NCBI GenBank assembly: GCA_025403435.1
Contig: CM046343.1
Span: 30,538,930 to 30,602,929, forward strand
DNA length: 64,000 nt
Direction: 5' to 3'
From: Artocarpus heterophyllus
Lineage: Eukaryota; Streptophyta; Magnoliopsida; Rosales; Moraceae
The notes below the pieces were generated by a model. That model did not search any database and had not been told where the DNA came from. It saw only the letters and a program-made list of their open reading frames with translations. This document shows positions 24,518 to 36,882 of this stretch, piece after piece (positions within the stretch are counted from its first letter, which is position 1; each line of letters opens with the position of its first letter). The position numbers and the translations under genes were made by a program.

Positions 24518-24854
24518 TAAAGGGTTTTTAACACTGTTATTTTAAACTTGTCATATATTTATAATTTGTCCTCTAAACTTTTAATTTTTATAAGTTATCT
24601 TTTGAACTTCTAAATCTATAACAAATCATCTCCATTGATAATGACTTTAGTTTTTTTTTAACTAAAATTGACATGTAATTTATACATGAATAGCTGATTA
24701 TTGACATAAATAGTCATTTTAATATGATTTGTAATTATTATCTTTAATTATGTTTCCATTAAAATAGAAAATTGTTATTAATTTGGTTTTGAATAAAAAT
24801 TTGGGTTAACATTTATAGGGAAAAAAACCTTTTATACTCTTGTAAAGTGTTTGA

Positions 24855-25656
24855 TGTTAGAAAAATGGCAATTGGATGAATGAAAAATTGATTAATGGAG
24901 GTCATAAACCTCATATTGTAACAGCCAAAGGCATGGATTAATAGGTGATTATGAGCTTCATAATCATGAAAAATGGAGGGTTACAACCAATGGTTTAATG
25001 TGAGATTATGAGCACCATTATCATAATTATGAGCTTCACAATCATGAAAATGGAGGGTTACAACCAATGGTTTAATGAGAGATTATGAGCACCATTATCA
25101 TGGAAAATGGAAGGTTGCAACCAATGTCATTATGCATATAAATTTTGAATAATGCCTCATTATAATGTGGATTGTAACGTCTATTCTCTTAAGCCTATAT
25201 AATGAACTCTCCTCCACATGTTTGAGATACATACAATTGCATAGAATTTGCACTCACTAAGTCATAGAGTTTTTCCTTTGTTTTTCAAGTTCCATCTAGT
25301 TTTTGTTGTAGTCATTTTTGGTGATAGAAGAAAAACAATTTCAAGTTCGTCGGAAACAGTATCCAATAGTACTTAAGATTCCGTTAATAGTCGTTGTATC
25401 CTAGGAGACAGACGTCCGTAGAATCCTCGTGCACAACCGGAGGGGACGAATCTATTTTAAGGAAAGCGTGACCTATACGTGCCTCGACCATTTTCGTCTA
25501 ATTTTCACGTTGCATTACTTCCATTGAAGTTGAAGGTTTTGTTATACCTATTTTGTTATTTTTTATTTTTGTAAAAATTTGTAACTTGTTTGTTTTATTC
25601 ATGTAATATATTGTTTGCAATTCCTTTATCTATATTCTATGTTGTATTTACTAACA
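24855..25656 (+). repeat. 5' LTR
   Basis: Runs from TGTTAGAAAAATGG to TATTTACTAACA. It contains an internal near-tandem repeat of about 77 bp (GATTATGAGC...GGTTTAATG) and the palindrome GAGGTCATAAACCTC. CCTATATAATGAAC near 25195 is a plausible TATA region. Confidence 0.95.
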
Positions 25657-26738
25657 ATCTTAAAACAGAATCGTCTTTCAAGATGAACAGGTTGTTGGAT
25701 TGCGAGCTTGAAACGTGTTGTTGTTGATTGTATGCTTTCAATATTCTTTCCTTGCATTTGTTTTATATCAACACTCAGATTCTCTTTAATTTGCTTTATC
25801 GATATTCGTTGTCTCATACTTGTTTTACTTGCATGCAAGTTCTAACTAATTGATTACATGGGTTCATAATCTCGCATTCCTTTATTGAATTTTATTCATA
25901 CGAAATAGATGTTCATTGGCTTTTGATGAATGTTTTTTTTTTTTGATATATATAATGTTATAAAATAATCTATATATAACTGTTTGTTATATATATTATG
26001 TTTTTGTTCACGTTTTTTTGCTCTGTTATATTGTAATATAATTTTTTTTATTTATTGCTTTCCGACTTTGTTGCATTAAAAAAAAAAAACGGAAATTTTG
26101 CTTGGCTATATTCTTTGATTGCTATGAATTATTTTGTTGAATGCCTCAGATTCACTTATTTTGCTCTAACGTTTGATTCTGTATAACGTGTTTATATGTT
26201 TACAGTTTGGTTTCATTTATTGTTTCTGTCATATACGTCTAAAATGTTTACAAATTGTTATTCTTTTACAAAATTTCATTAGTTACAAAACTCTTTCATG
26301 TATTAATAGTCTTATATGATTCTTTGCTTACGTTTTGGTTTTATAACAGTTTCTAATAACCGTTTGTTATATTTGTTTCCTATGCATTGATTTATAATCG
26401 TTTGTGGTTTCTGAATTGTTCCATATTCAATGTTTTAAATATTTTAATTGTTAGCTTCTAAGTGTTCATTTTGAGCTTCTGTTACATATACAGATTTTAT
26501 TTTTTGTATTTTGTTATTACAGTTTTGTATTTTTGATTTGTTATATATATATAATATAACAACAAAATACCATATGACAAAATACCGTCAACGGAATCTT
26601 GGTTTGTACGTTTATAAATATTTCAGTACATTGTAGTATACATAAACATTTATGTTATAATTTTATAGTTTCTTAAAGTTATTATTGAAGAAAACTAATT
26701 CATAGTTTTATTTTCAGTTGAAGTTGAAGTTGAAGAAA
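25657..26738 (+). other. 5' leader of the decayed copia element
   Basis: Very T-rich DNA with no open frame of note. Directly after the LTR the sequence is ATCTTAAAACAGAATCG. The usual TGGTATCAGAGC site is absent, so the primer cannot be assigned. A short inverted repeat TTGTTATATA...TATAACAA lies near 26540-26565. Confidence 0.6.
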
Positions 26739-29700
26739 TGGGTGACAACATGAATGTTGTTCCAACTAAGAATGTTCTAACGGGAGCACTTCTGAGACAC
26801 CGATGCCATCTCCTAGGGCTCATGCTTTGACCTCGACACAACCTTTGTCGGTTACGGTTCCTGTTAACCACAATGAAAAACCTGAAAAGTTTAATGGACT
26901 GAATTTTAAAACTTGGCAACAAAAGATGTTGTTCTATTTGACAACACTAAATCTTGCGAGATTCTTGAAAGAGGGTCCTCCTACTGTTAGAGAGGATGAA
27001 ACGGATGCTCAGACCTTACTTGCTGTTGAAGCATGGAAGCATTTTGACTTCTTGTGCAAGAATTATATTCTGAATGGTTTGACTGATGCACTTTATAATG
27101 TGTACAGTCCGAAAAAAACAGCCAAAGAAGTATGGGAGTCCTTCGACCATAAATACAAAATAGAAGATGCTGGTGCTAAGAAGTTCATAGTTGGACGGTT
27201 CATGAACTATAGAATGGTGGATTCTAAGACTGTAATTAGTCAAGTACAAGAACTGCAATTACTTATTCATGAAATTCATGCTGAAGGAATGGTAATTAGT
27301 GAGTCTTTCCAGGTAGCTGCAATCATAGAGATGCTACCCCCTGCGTGGAATGACTTCAATAACTATTTGAAGCACAAGCGTAAAGAGATGAGCGTTGAAG
27401 ATCTTATTGTTCGACTTCGCATTGAGGAAGACAATAGAAGATCTGAGAAAAAGCTTATTAATAAGTTTGTTGCCAAAGCAAATGTGGTGAAGCATGATAA
27501 AAGCTCCAAGAACAAGAAAACCAAGCCGGGGTCCAAGCTGGGGCATAAGGGTGGAATTTCAAAGAAGCAGAAATTCCAAGGAAAATGTTTCAACTGTGAC
27601 AAGGTGGGTCACAAGTCGGTAGATTGTAGGCTGCCAAAGAGAAACAAGAAGAAAGAGGCTAATGTGGTGGACACCATCACACAAGAAGTGTCAGACATCA
27701 GTCTCTCTGCCGTGGTCTCTGAAGTCAACATGGTGGACTCCAACCCAAAGGAGTGGTGGCTAGACACTGGGGCCACACGCCATGTTTGCTGTGATAGAGC
27801 TGCTTTTGTTGAACTCGTACTGTCAGATTCTGGAGAGAAGCTGTATATGGCCAACTCTGCCACATCTGAGATTAAGGGCCAAGGAATGGTGGTTCTGAAA
27901 ATGACATCAGGCAAGGAAGTTAAGCTTCAAAATGTGCTGTATGTGCCTGATATCCGAAAGAATCTCATTTCTGGAACTCTACTGAGTTCACATGGCTTCA
28001 AGATGGTTTTTGAAGCTGATAAAATAATTTTGTCTAAACATGGAATGTATGTGGGAAAGGGATATGTGAAAAATGGAATGTGAAAAATAAATGTAATGGC
28101 TATTAAGCCCAATTCCATTAATAAAAATAAAAAGTCTTCCGCTTATATGCTTGAGTCTTCTAATTTATAGCATTGTAGACTAGGTCATGTTAATTATAAT
28201 ACTTTGAGTAGATTAATTAACTTGAATCACATACCCACATTTAATATTGATCCCAAACACAAATGTGAAATATGTGTAGAGGGAAAACTAACGAGATCTT
28301 CATACCAAATGATTGATAGAAAAACTGAGCCACTTGATTTGATACATAGCGATGTTTGTGACTTAAAATTTATTCAAACTAGAGGTGGGAATAAATATTT
28401 TGTTACATTCATAGATGATAGCACAAAATATTGCTATGTATATTTGCTTAAAAGCAAAGATGAAGTTATAGAGAAGTTTGCTCTCTATAAGCAAGAAGTT
28501 GAAAACCAACTTAAGAAGAAAATTAAGATGGTAAGAAGTGACCGTGGTGGTGAAAATGTAAAACCATTTAGTGAATTTTGTGCACAACATGGTATTATCC
28601 ACAAGGTTACGCCACCTTATTCACCTCATTCAAATGGTGTGGCTGAACGCAAAAATCGTACCTTAAAGGATATGATGAATGCGATGCTGATAAGTTCTAG
28701 ATTGCCACAGAACATGTGGGGAGAAGCCATTTTATCGGCTAATTACCTTTTAAATAAGGTACCCCGAAAGAAAGAAGACAATACCCCTTATGAATTGTGG
28801 AAAGCTAGAAAGCCTTCTTACAAATACTTGAGAGTGTGGGGGTGTCTTGCAAAGGTAATGGTACCTACACCAAAGAAGATGAGAATAGGTCCAAAAACAG
28901 TTGATTGCATCTTCATTGGTTATGCCCACAACAGTAATGCTTATCGGTTCCTCGTGTATGAATCTAAAAACCCTGAGATTCACAAGAACACGATAATGGA
29001 ATCTAGGAATGCATCATTTTTTGAACATGTATTTCCTTGCAACTCCCAAGAGGATGGTCCAAGTTCATCTAAACGAACGTTTAAGACTATTGAAGAGAAT
29101 AATCAAGATCATCAAGAAGTTGAAACCGAATATGAAGAGGAAGAGCCTAGATGAAGCAAAAGAGCAAGGATAGAAAAATCATTTGGACCTGACTTTCTGA
29201 CCTACATGCTAGAGGTTGAACCTCAAACTTTCAAAGAAGCTGTAAGCTTATCTGAGGGTCCTTTATGGAAAGAAGCCATAAAGAGTGAAATTGATTCCAT
29301 CATGCAGAATCATACTTGGGAATTGGTGGACCTTCCTCCAGGAAGTAAACCGCTAGGTTCTAAGTGGATTTTCAAATGCAAAATAAAAGCTGATGGAACA
29401 ATTGACAAGTATAAGGCTAGACTTGTTATAAAAGATTATAGACAAAAAGAAGGCCTTGATTACTTTGATACTTATTCTCCTGTAACGAGAATAACCTCCA
29501 TAAGAATGATTATAGCGATTGCCGCTTTGTGGAATCTTGAAGTACATCAGATGGATGTAAAGACTGCTTTTTCTTAATGGAGACCTTGAAGAGGAAATTT
29601 ATATGGAACAACCAGAAGGTTGTATTGCTCCAGGACAAGAAAAGAAAGTCTGCAAATTGGTGAAGTCTTTGTATGGGCTTAAACAAGCACCAAAGCAATG

Positions 29701-30763
29701 GCATGAGAAATTTGACAATGTTATGATGTCAAATGGGTTCAAAATTAATGAGTGTGACAAGTGTGTTTATGTCAAAAGAACAAACGATGGATATGTTATT
29801 CTTTGTCTGTATGTAGATGACATGCTAATCGTGGGTAGCAATGATCGGATGATCAAATCAACTAAAGATTTGTTGAACTCCAGGTTTGACATGAAAGACA
29901 TGAGACCTGCTGATGTGATTTTAGGAATCAAAATCAAAAGGTCGCCTGATGGACTCATCTTGAGCCAGTCACACTATGTAGACAATATACTTGACAAATT
30001 TAGTAAAAATGACATTGGCGTGACCAGAACACCAATTGATACTAGTCAACATCTATCCAAAAATAGAGGAGAAAGTATATCCCAGGTGGAATATGCTAGA
30101 GTGATAGGTAGTTTAATGTACTTAATAAATTGTACAAGACCAGATATTGCCTATGCTGTAAGTAGTCTGAGTAGATTCACGAGTAATCCAGGAGATGATC
30201 ACTGGAAAGCGATTGTTAGAGTACTCAGATACTTACGGTATACTCGTAGTTATGAGCTACATTATACAAGAGATCCTGCTGTTCTTGAAGGGTATTCTGA
30301 CGCAAGTTGGATATCTGATATACAGGATTCTAAAGCTACAAGTGGATACGTATTCACTTTGGGAGACGCAGCAGTTTCATGGAAGTCTTCAAAGCAGACG
30401 GTAATAACCAGATCTACTATGGAATCTGAATTTGTAGCTTTGGATAAAAGCGGTGAAGAAGCTGAATGGCTAAGGAATTTCTTGGAGGATATCCCTGAAT
30501 GGCCTAAACCTATGCCTGCAATATGCATACATTGTGATAATCAGTCTGCTATTGGCAGGGCATAGAATGTGATGTACAATGGTAAGTCGAGGCATATACG
30601 TCGTTGACATAATACCGTTAGACAACTAATCTCAACTGGAGTCATGACAATAGACTATGTAAGGTCTAAAGAAAATATTGTGGATCCGTTAACCAAAGGA
30701 CTGAATAGAGATCAAGTTGAGAAAACATCAAGAGGAATGGGACTTAAGCCCATAAAAGAATAG
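26739..30763 (+). pseudogene. copia gag-pol, inactivated by stops and frameshifts
   Basis: A frame starting at ATG 26739 shifts by one base near 26790 and continues as the 426-codon stretch 26803-28083. It holds copia-type gag, the zinc knuckle [14 protein letters not shown] and the protease motif [12 protein letters not shown]. Integrase (28204-29154) shows HSDVCD, RSDRGGEN and NGVAERKN. Reverse transcriptase starts near 29206 and carries YVDDML after a one-base shift in a T run near 29570. RNase H ends near 30763. In-frame stops lie at 28081, 28169, 29152, 30563 and 30605; at least two look like CGA to TGA changes. Confidence 0.93.
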
Positions 30764-31354
30764 GTCGAAACAGTGGAAACCCAACCTTGTTGACTGGAGA
30801 TCCCAAGATCTAGGTTCAATGGGATAACTAAACTGAATAGACTGAGTAAGATCACTGTGGGGGTTACCCCAACCCATTCCTATAATAAAAACAGTGATAC
30901 CGGTAGGGAAAGGTTAAGCAGTTTGCTTTTAACGATTCTTATGCGTCGAATACATTGAGAATTCGAGCGGAGTAATACGGGTTACTTTTAAGTAAGAAAT
31001 CACCTATGTGAGAGAGAAGTGGGGCCGCTTCAAAGGAGAATTGCTAGGGCTTAATTCTTTAGAAACTCTTGCAGAACCAGGGAGATGTTCATGGCCAAAA
31101 TGAACATAACCATGAGAACTGAAACTGTGTCAGAAAAATATCTGTGTGAGGTATGTTATCGTTTACACAAATGGCAGAACAGTTCAAGGACATCGCGTCT
31201 ACTAGTCAGCCAGTAAAGTAAACATACTTTCACAAGGGAAGGTTCAAGGGTTAACGCCTACCTATCCTATGCAGATATTAACCGTAGAACTCTATCATCG
31301 TGTAGTGTTTTTGTTTTTCCTCTGTAGTTTGCCAATTTCATTCATGTGGGGGAT
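30764..31354 (+). other. 3' untranslated part of the decayed copia element
   Basis: Non-coding DNA between the end of pol and the 3' LTR, closing with the polypurine tract GTGGGGGATT at about 31346-31354. Confidence 0.7.
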
Positions 31355-32156
31355 TGTTAGAAAAATGGCAATTGGATGAATGAGAAATTGATTAATGGAG
31401 GTCATAAACCTCATATTGTAACAGCCAAAGGCATGGATTAATAGGTGATTATGAGCTTCATAATCATGAAAAATGGAGGGTTACAACCAATGGTTTAATG
31501 GGAGATTATGAGCACCATTATCATAATTATGAGCTTCATAATCATGAAAATGGAGGGTTACAACCAATGGTTTAATGAGAGATTATGAGCACCATTATCA
31601 TGGAAAATGGAAGGTTGCAACCAATGTCATTATGCATATAAATTTTGAATAATGCCTCATTATAATGTAGATTGTAACGTCTATTCTTTTAAGCCTATAT
31701 AATGAACTCTCCTCCACATGTTTGAGATACACACAATTGCATAGAATTTGCACTCACTAAGTCATAGAGTTTTTTCTTTGTTTTTCAAGTTCCATCTAGT
31801 TTTGGTTGTAGTCATTTTTGGTGATAGAAGAAAAGCAGTTTCAAGTTCGCCGGAAACGGTATCCAATAGTGCTTAAGATTCCGTTAGTAGTCGTTGTATC
31901 CTGGGAGACAGACGTCCGTAGAATCCTTGTGCACAACCGGAGGGGACGAATCTGTTTTAAGGAAAGCGTGACCTACACGTGCCTCAACCATTTTCGTCTA
32001 ATTTTCACGTTGCATTGCTTCCATTGAAGTTGAAGGTTTTGTTATACCTATTTTGTTATTTTTTATTTTTGTAAAAATTTGTAACTTGTTTGTTTTATTC
32101 ATGCAATATATTGTTTGCAATTCCTTTATCCATATTCTATGTTGTATTTACTAACA
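31355..32156 (+). repeat. 3' LTR
   Basis: Exactly the same length as the 5' LTR (802 bp) and followed by the TTTGA target copy at 32157-32161. Confidence 0.95.
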
Positions 32157-32520
32157 TTTGATATTATCAGTTTCAACTAAAACTTTTAGTCGCTACAGTG
32201 TAAAGCTTTTGCATACTACAGTCTCAATAAAAAGTGCGCTACAGTATAAGGCTCTTGAATGCTATAATGTTTTTAACCAAGTAGTTCAAACTAATTAGTT
32301 CTAATCAACGCTCCCAAACACCTTGTTAATTAACGATTTTCTGTGAAAATCACATCAATTTTAGTCAAAAAAATTAAATTTTCTATCAAAGGAGTGATTT
32401 ACTGCAATTTGTAACTTAAAGGGCAATTTACCAAATTAAAAGTTCAAAGGGAAAACTACAAATGTGCGACAAATTCAAGGGGCAATAGCGTCAAATACCC
32501 TAGTTTAAAAAAAAGTTTAT

Positions 32521-33234
32521 GATAAGACATTAGATTAGATATGATTAAGTTGATGAGCGGCTATTCTCTCATGTATACTCCTAGATAGCTTTCTCTTAAA
32601 TTTGCCTACATAAAATGTTTATTTTTTCCTGAAATGTGGTCGACTTGAAAAGATGAAAAAATATCCTCAAAATATATTTTATGTTCCTCCAAAATCCCAT
32701 TATTTTCTATTTTGTTATAGAGATGTGAAAAGTCTATTTCGTATATTCATGGAAAATACAAAAATATTTTCATATTATCATCTTAAATATTAACTTACTT
32801 TATCTTATATGTTAATTAATTAAGCATAAAAATCAAATAAATTATTAACATATAAATCAAATAAATTATTATTTTTTCAAATTTGTACTTTTTATTTTTG
32901 AGTTTTTTACCTTTTTTTTGAGGTAGAGTTTTTTATTTTTAGGAGTGTAAAATTTTTAAAATTAATATTCTAACTTTTAATAAATTAATTCTTAAAACAA
33001 TACTTAATGCATACTAAGGGTGGTCCTGAAATATTAAAAAAAATGGTGGCCCTAAAAATAACCAGTCAACGAGTTACTTCCGTATTATTTTTTTTTTCAA
33101 TAACATAAAAGTATTTTCTTATATGTTTATCTTACAACAGGTGCAAGTGTGAGATTTCAAGAGAATGTAGCGAAGGAAATTTTTCCTAAAACGATAAATT
33201 TGATCACATTTGATTTGATTTAATTAGTGAGTTA
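32521..33234. other. intergenic AT-rich DNA
   Basis: No gene or defined repeat is recognised here. Confidence 0.5.
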
Positions 33235-33690
33235 TTGGCATGAGTAGTCCCTAAACTTTAAGCATAATGATATTTTGCTCCTTAAATTTTAATTTTTTGC
33301 AAATTAATGTTTGAACTTTTTTTGTGGTAGTTTTGGTTCTTGACAAAAAAAATATTGATGACCGATGTCTAAAAGTTAATGTAGATAATTACATACTTAT
33401 CGCATGATAACTTTAAATTTTATAAAAAGAGTTACATTATAAGCAAAAATTTTCTCTTTGTTATTATTAAAACCCAGTAAAAATTATGCCATTTTACACT
33501 TACTGTAAATATTTACGTAAAATCTTTAGTTTTATGTGTAAGGATGTGATTATCAATGTTAAATTTTGTAAATCAATAGTCAACTTTACTATCAAGGACT
33601 AATACCGTCAAAAACAAAAGTTTAAGTACTAATTTGTCAAAGTTAAAGTTCAAGGTAATCATTGTTCTCAAAGTTTAGAGACTAACAATA
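33235..33690. mobile_element. inverted-repeat (MITE-like) element
   Basis: The left arm (AGTCCCTAAACTTTAAGCA..., 33247 onward) pairs with the reverse complement of the right arm (...GTTTAGAGACTAACAAT, ending near 33685). Arms are about 110 bp, centred on an AT-rich core, with no coding. Target-site duplication was not resolved. Confidence 0.6.
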
Positions 33691-33982
33691 TTAATTACCC
33701 CTTAATTAGTTGAATGGGAGAATTACTTGTGTAAAGAAATTCCAATAAAATTGGAATTGTATTGGCCTATTGGGATTGGGTGTCCCTTCAAAACAAGTCT
33801 TGTCCAAAAAAATTTACAAAAAAAAATAAAAATAAATAAAGACTTGTTTGGGGTAAAGGGCAGGTAGGATTCACATTATTAGGTATATAATATAGGATTC
33901 TCATGAAAGAAAAGAATGCAAAATCAATTTAGAGAGCAATTGAGAGAAAATCAATTCTCAGAAGGCAAATTCTTAGAAAGCC
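33691..33982. other. short intergenic spacer
   Basis: AT-rich, no gene seen. It lies just upstream of the processed crooked-neck pseudogene. Confidence 0.5.
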
Positions 33983-35665
33983 ATGGCGTTTCTCACACGC
34001 CTTATTAGGGTTAAGAGCAGAACCCCAAACCCAATCCAAATCACTTTTGAGAAAATTCTTCGTAATGCACGTTGGCTTCAAAAGGACGTTGCATTCGACA
34101 TTCAACGAAGCAGAAGATCGCCAACACTGCAAAGCTTGCCAAATTACCACCTCAGGAAGTGCAAGGAGTTCAAGACCAAATCGGTACTGGCGATGCGACA
34201 TCGACGTCTACATCAGGTGCGGAGAGTGGGAGGTTTCTCAGAAAGACTTAGACCGCCCCAGGTCCATCTGGGAGAGAGCTATCGATGTCAATTACCAAAA
34301 CCACAGGCTATGGCTGAAACATGCCAAGGCGGAGATGAAGAACAAGTTCATTGATCATGCCAGAAGTGTCTTTGATCGAGCCGTCACTCTCTTGCCTAGG
34401 GTTGATCAACTCTGGTACAAGTACATTCATATGGAGGAGGCTCTTAAGAACGTCGTCAAAGCTAGACAAATTGTTGAGAGGTGGATGAATTGGATGCAAG
34501 ACCAAGAAAGTTGGCTTTTCTACATCAAATTTAGGCTCCAATATAATGAAGTCTAGCACACGAGGGATAATTTCAAGCAATTCGTGGAGTGCCACCCCAA
34601 TGTCAGGGCTTGGGTTTGATTCATCAAGTTCAAGATAAAGAACGATGAGGTTGCTAGGGCAAGGAATGTGCATGAGAGGATTGTGGTTAGGGGTGTTCAA
34701 AAAATATGCTAATTTTCCAAAATTATCTAATCTAAAGCAAACTAAACCAAACCAAACTAGTGGTTTTTGTTTAATTTTTTGGCGGTTTGAGGGTGGTTTT
34801 TTATATAAATATTTTAGATAGTTTGATTAGAAGTTTGAACTTTCAAAATGCCCACCCAAACCGCCCATGAAAATGCTATTTTATATAATTTTATTTTTTA
34901 AAATTTTTTTATATGAATTTTTATTATTATTTTTGTTTTTTCAATTAATCATTGCTAGAAGTTCTACCCATATAAGATGTATCTTTTTATATTTTATAAT
35001 TACATTTTTCCTAATCACTCATCATCAACATAAAAAAAAAATCAAATTAAAGAATCAACACATACGACTAAAACTAACTCATAGAATGGAACCCTAACTC
35101 CTCCTATCCAGCCAACGTCTTCTCTTTGTACAGCCGCGGGATTACTCGATATGCTGTCACTGTCATATCACTTCTCTCACCGCCAGCCTAACTCACCATG
35201 ATGTCAATTAAGAATATTAATAGGAGGCGAGGTTCATCGACAAAAGCAGAAAGCTTTAATTCAAGTTTAAAATTTAATTGTGTTGCCTTATGTTATTTAG
35301 TTTTATTTTTGACTTTTTAGTTTAGTTCTTGGTGAACTTTAATTTTTGTTATTGTGACTTTTTAGTTTAGCTTTTTGTTTGTATTAAAACTTTGAAGGGT
35401 AAACTTTTAAACATTTTATAATTTGTGTTAAATATTAAAAAAATTGATCTTAAGCACAAACCACCTAAACCAAATCGACCAAATTGCTTATGAGTGATTA
35501 AGTTTGGTTTGATTTTATAAAAACTATCAAACCGCTCAAACCTCCCAAAAATAAAATTTATTTTTGGTTTGGTTGATAGTTTGGAGAAAAAAAGACCCAA
35601 ACAGCCAACAACACCCCTAACTATGGTACAATCGGTCAATGACTATGAGAAGGCAAAGCGGTTGT
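33983..35665 (+). pseudogene. processed pseudogene of a crooked neck-like splicing factor
   Basis: The similarity is to plant crooked neck-like 1 (Clf1/Syf3, a HAT-repeat protein of the spliceosomal NineTeen complex). Recognisable pieces are TPNPIQITFEKILRNA and YHLRKCKEFKTK in one frame, then WEVSQKDLDRPRSIWERAI, AEMKNKFIDHARSV, DRAVTLLPRVDQLWYKYIHM and EARWM-like HAT-repeat segments in another. Frameshifts occur near 34150-34200, and stops at 34554 and about 34617. No introns interrupt it, so it looks retroposed. Only the N-terminal HAT repeats remain, and the copy is split by a hAT-like element at 34688-35619, after which the frame resumes briefly (DYEKAKRLSMA). Confidence 0.85.
34688..35619. 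mobile_element. non-autonomous hAT-like DNA transposon
   Basis: The 932-bp insertion has short terminal inverted repeats TAGGGGTGTT / AACACCCCTA. It is flanked by 8-bp near-duplications ATTGTGGT (34680-34687) and ACTATGGT (35620-35627), differing at two sites. Subterminal regions repeat AAACCAAACCAAAC and its complement TTTGGTTTGGTT. An 8-bp duplication and these termini fit the hAT superfamily. No transposase is encoded. Confidence 0.8.
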
Positions 35666-35839
35666 CGATGGCAAACTACCTCCATGGTTTAAAACCTACA
35701 CATTAAATGACACTTTAATCTTAAAGTCACAAGCATCAACGCGACAATGAGGTCTACGTTTTCGATTATACCTTCTTTCGTTGAGAATTAGATCTTCAAT
35801 CTCTTGATTAGCGTCGAACTTAGTCAGAAATAGTGCAAT

Positions 35840-36735
35840 GCTGCTATTACATCAGGCTAAGGCCAAATCGCTAAAGGCCAAACATATTACATGCTATACA
35901 ACATTTGTTGAGCCTTTCTCACCATTATTCCCATACAAGCACTTCTCCACTATCCTTTTCAGGACCTGTGTCCTTTGTTGCTAGGCTAGCTCAGACCATA
36001 TTCATGTATATAAATACTTGTATACTGTAAAGATTTTCTTAGAGGCAATTCAATACAAACAGTAAATTTTCCATTCATTTACTCTGTTTTCTCTTTGTTG
36101 GTATCAAAGCTTAAAGCACATGCTTTTCAATGGCTGTCTCTGCCATCAACCCCTATCTTAAACCCTGCCAAGTTGTCCTCAAACACAACTTACCGAGCCT
36201 CCACACCCACAATTCAAATAGTAAATCCGACGAATCAAGTGAGCACGGTCCGTCTAAATAATGACGACTATCTCACATCGCATGAACAGATCTACGCCAG
36301 AATCCGGGGTGTTGGGCTTGAAAGTTATGTCGATGGTTCTAGTGTGCCGCCTCCAGTCCTCACTCCGTCCATTAATGGACGACTAGGCTCTGTTAATCTG
36401 AAGTATGTCGCTTGGGAAAGGCAGGACCAACTGATATTTTCTTGGCTCCTTGTGTCCGTGAGCGAAAGTTTTCAGTCTCAAATGGTTGGTTGGAACACCT
36501 CTTACCAAGTCTAGGAAAGAGCAGCCAAAGTTTTCTCTACAAAGTGCAAAGCAAGAATCATGCAGTATAAGCTTTAACTCTAAACTCAAAAAAAAAAAAA
36601 AAAAAAAAAGAAGAAGGGGTGGGTTTGAGCATGAAGGAATATCTAGGGAAAATGAAGATGTTCGCTGATATTCTCGTAGCCTCAGGCTATCCGATCTCGG
36701 AAGAACACCAAATGAACGTTTTTTTTTTACCATTT
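35840..36735 (+). mobile_element. copia fragment: partial LTR, PBS and gag start
   Basis: A PBS variant TGGTATCAAAGC (36099-36110) follows an LTR-like stretch with CCATTCATTTACTCTGTTTTC. Then comes a copia gag N-terminus: STVRLNNDDYLTSHEQIYARI, then YVAWERQDQLIFSWLL in the frame from 36095. After a stop at 36512 and a poly-A run at 36590-36609 it continues with EYLGKMKMFADIL and SGYPISEEHQ. It is truncated at about 36730. The LTR start is not defined. Confidence 0.7.
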
Positions 36736-36750
36736 AAAGAGAATTTTTTC

Positions 36751-36882
36751 AGGGTGTGTTTGGTTTGAGCACTTTCTTTACTCGAATCACGGTTCGAATA
36801 ATTTTACTACAGTATTTTCTCTCACAAAAATTTAAATCTTCATTCAAATACTCTATTCAAATACTCGAACCAAACGGACCCT
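36751..36882. mobile_element. 132-bp MITE
   Basis: Terminal inverted repeats of 19 bp: AGGGTGTGTTTGGTTTGAG at the left and the complement of CTCGAACCAAACGGACCCT at the right, with 3 mismatches. The interior is short and non-coding. No clear target-site duplication was found. Confidence 0.7.

Larger units (their letters stand above)
24855..32156 (+). mobile_element. complete but decayed Ty1/copia retrotransposon
   Basis: The element is 7302 bp with two 802-bp LTRs (24855-25656, 31355-32156), flanked by TTTGA duplications (24850-24854, 32157-32161). Gene order is gag, protease, integrase, reverse transcriptase, RNase H, which is copia order. A purine tract (GTGGGGGA) precedes the 3' LTR. The LTRs differ at roughly 22 of 802 positions by eye count, about 20 of them transitions. 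With a commonly used plant rate of 1.3e-8 per site per year this suggests an insertion on the order of a million years ago. It is not autonomous. Confidence 0.95.
24518..32520. mobile_element. inverted-repeat element split by a copia insertion
   Basis: About 150 bp at 24530-24690 resembles the reverse complement of about 32345-32510, sharing AACTTTTAATTT and TTTTTTTNACTAAAATTGA. Without the copia element and one target copy the unit would be about 700 bp. The edges are imprecise and the arms are only moderately similar by eye. The same architecture recurs at 33235-33690 and 53985-54525. Confidence 0.45.

Noticed and set aside
34867..35097. 76-codon frame inside the hAT-like element
   Set aside because: It is AT-rich and low-complexity with no transposase motif.
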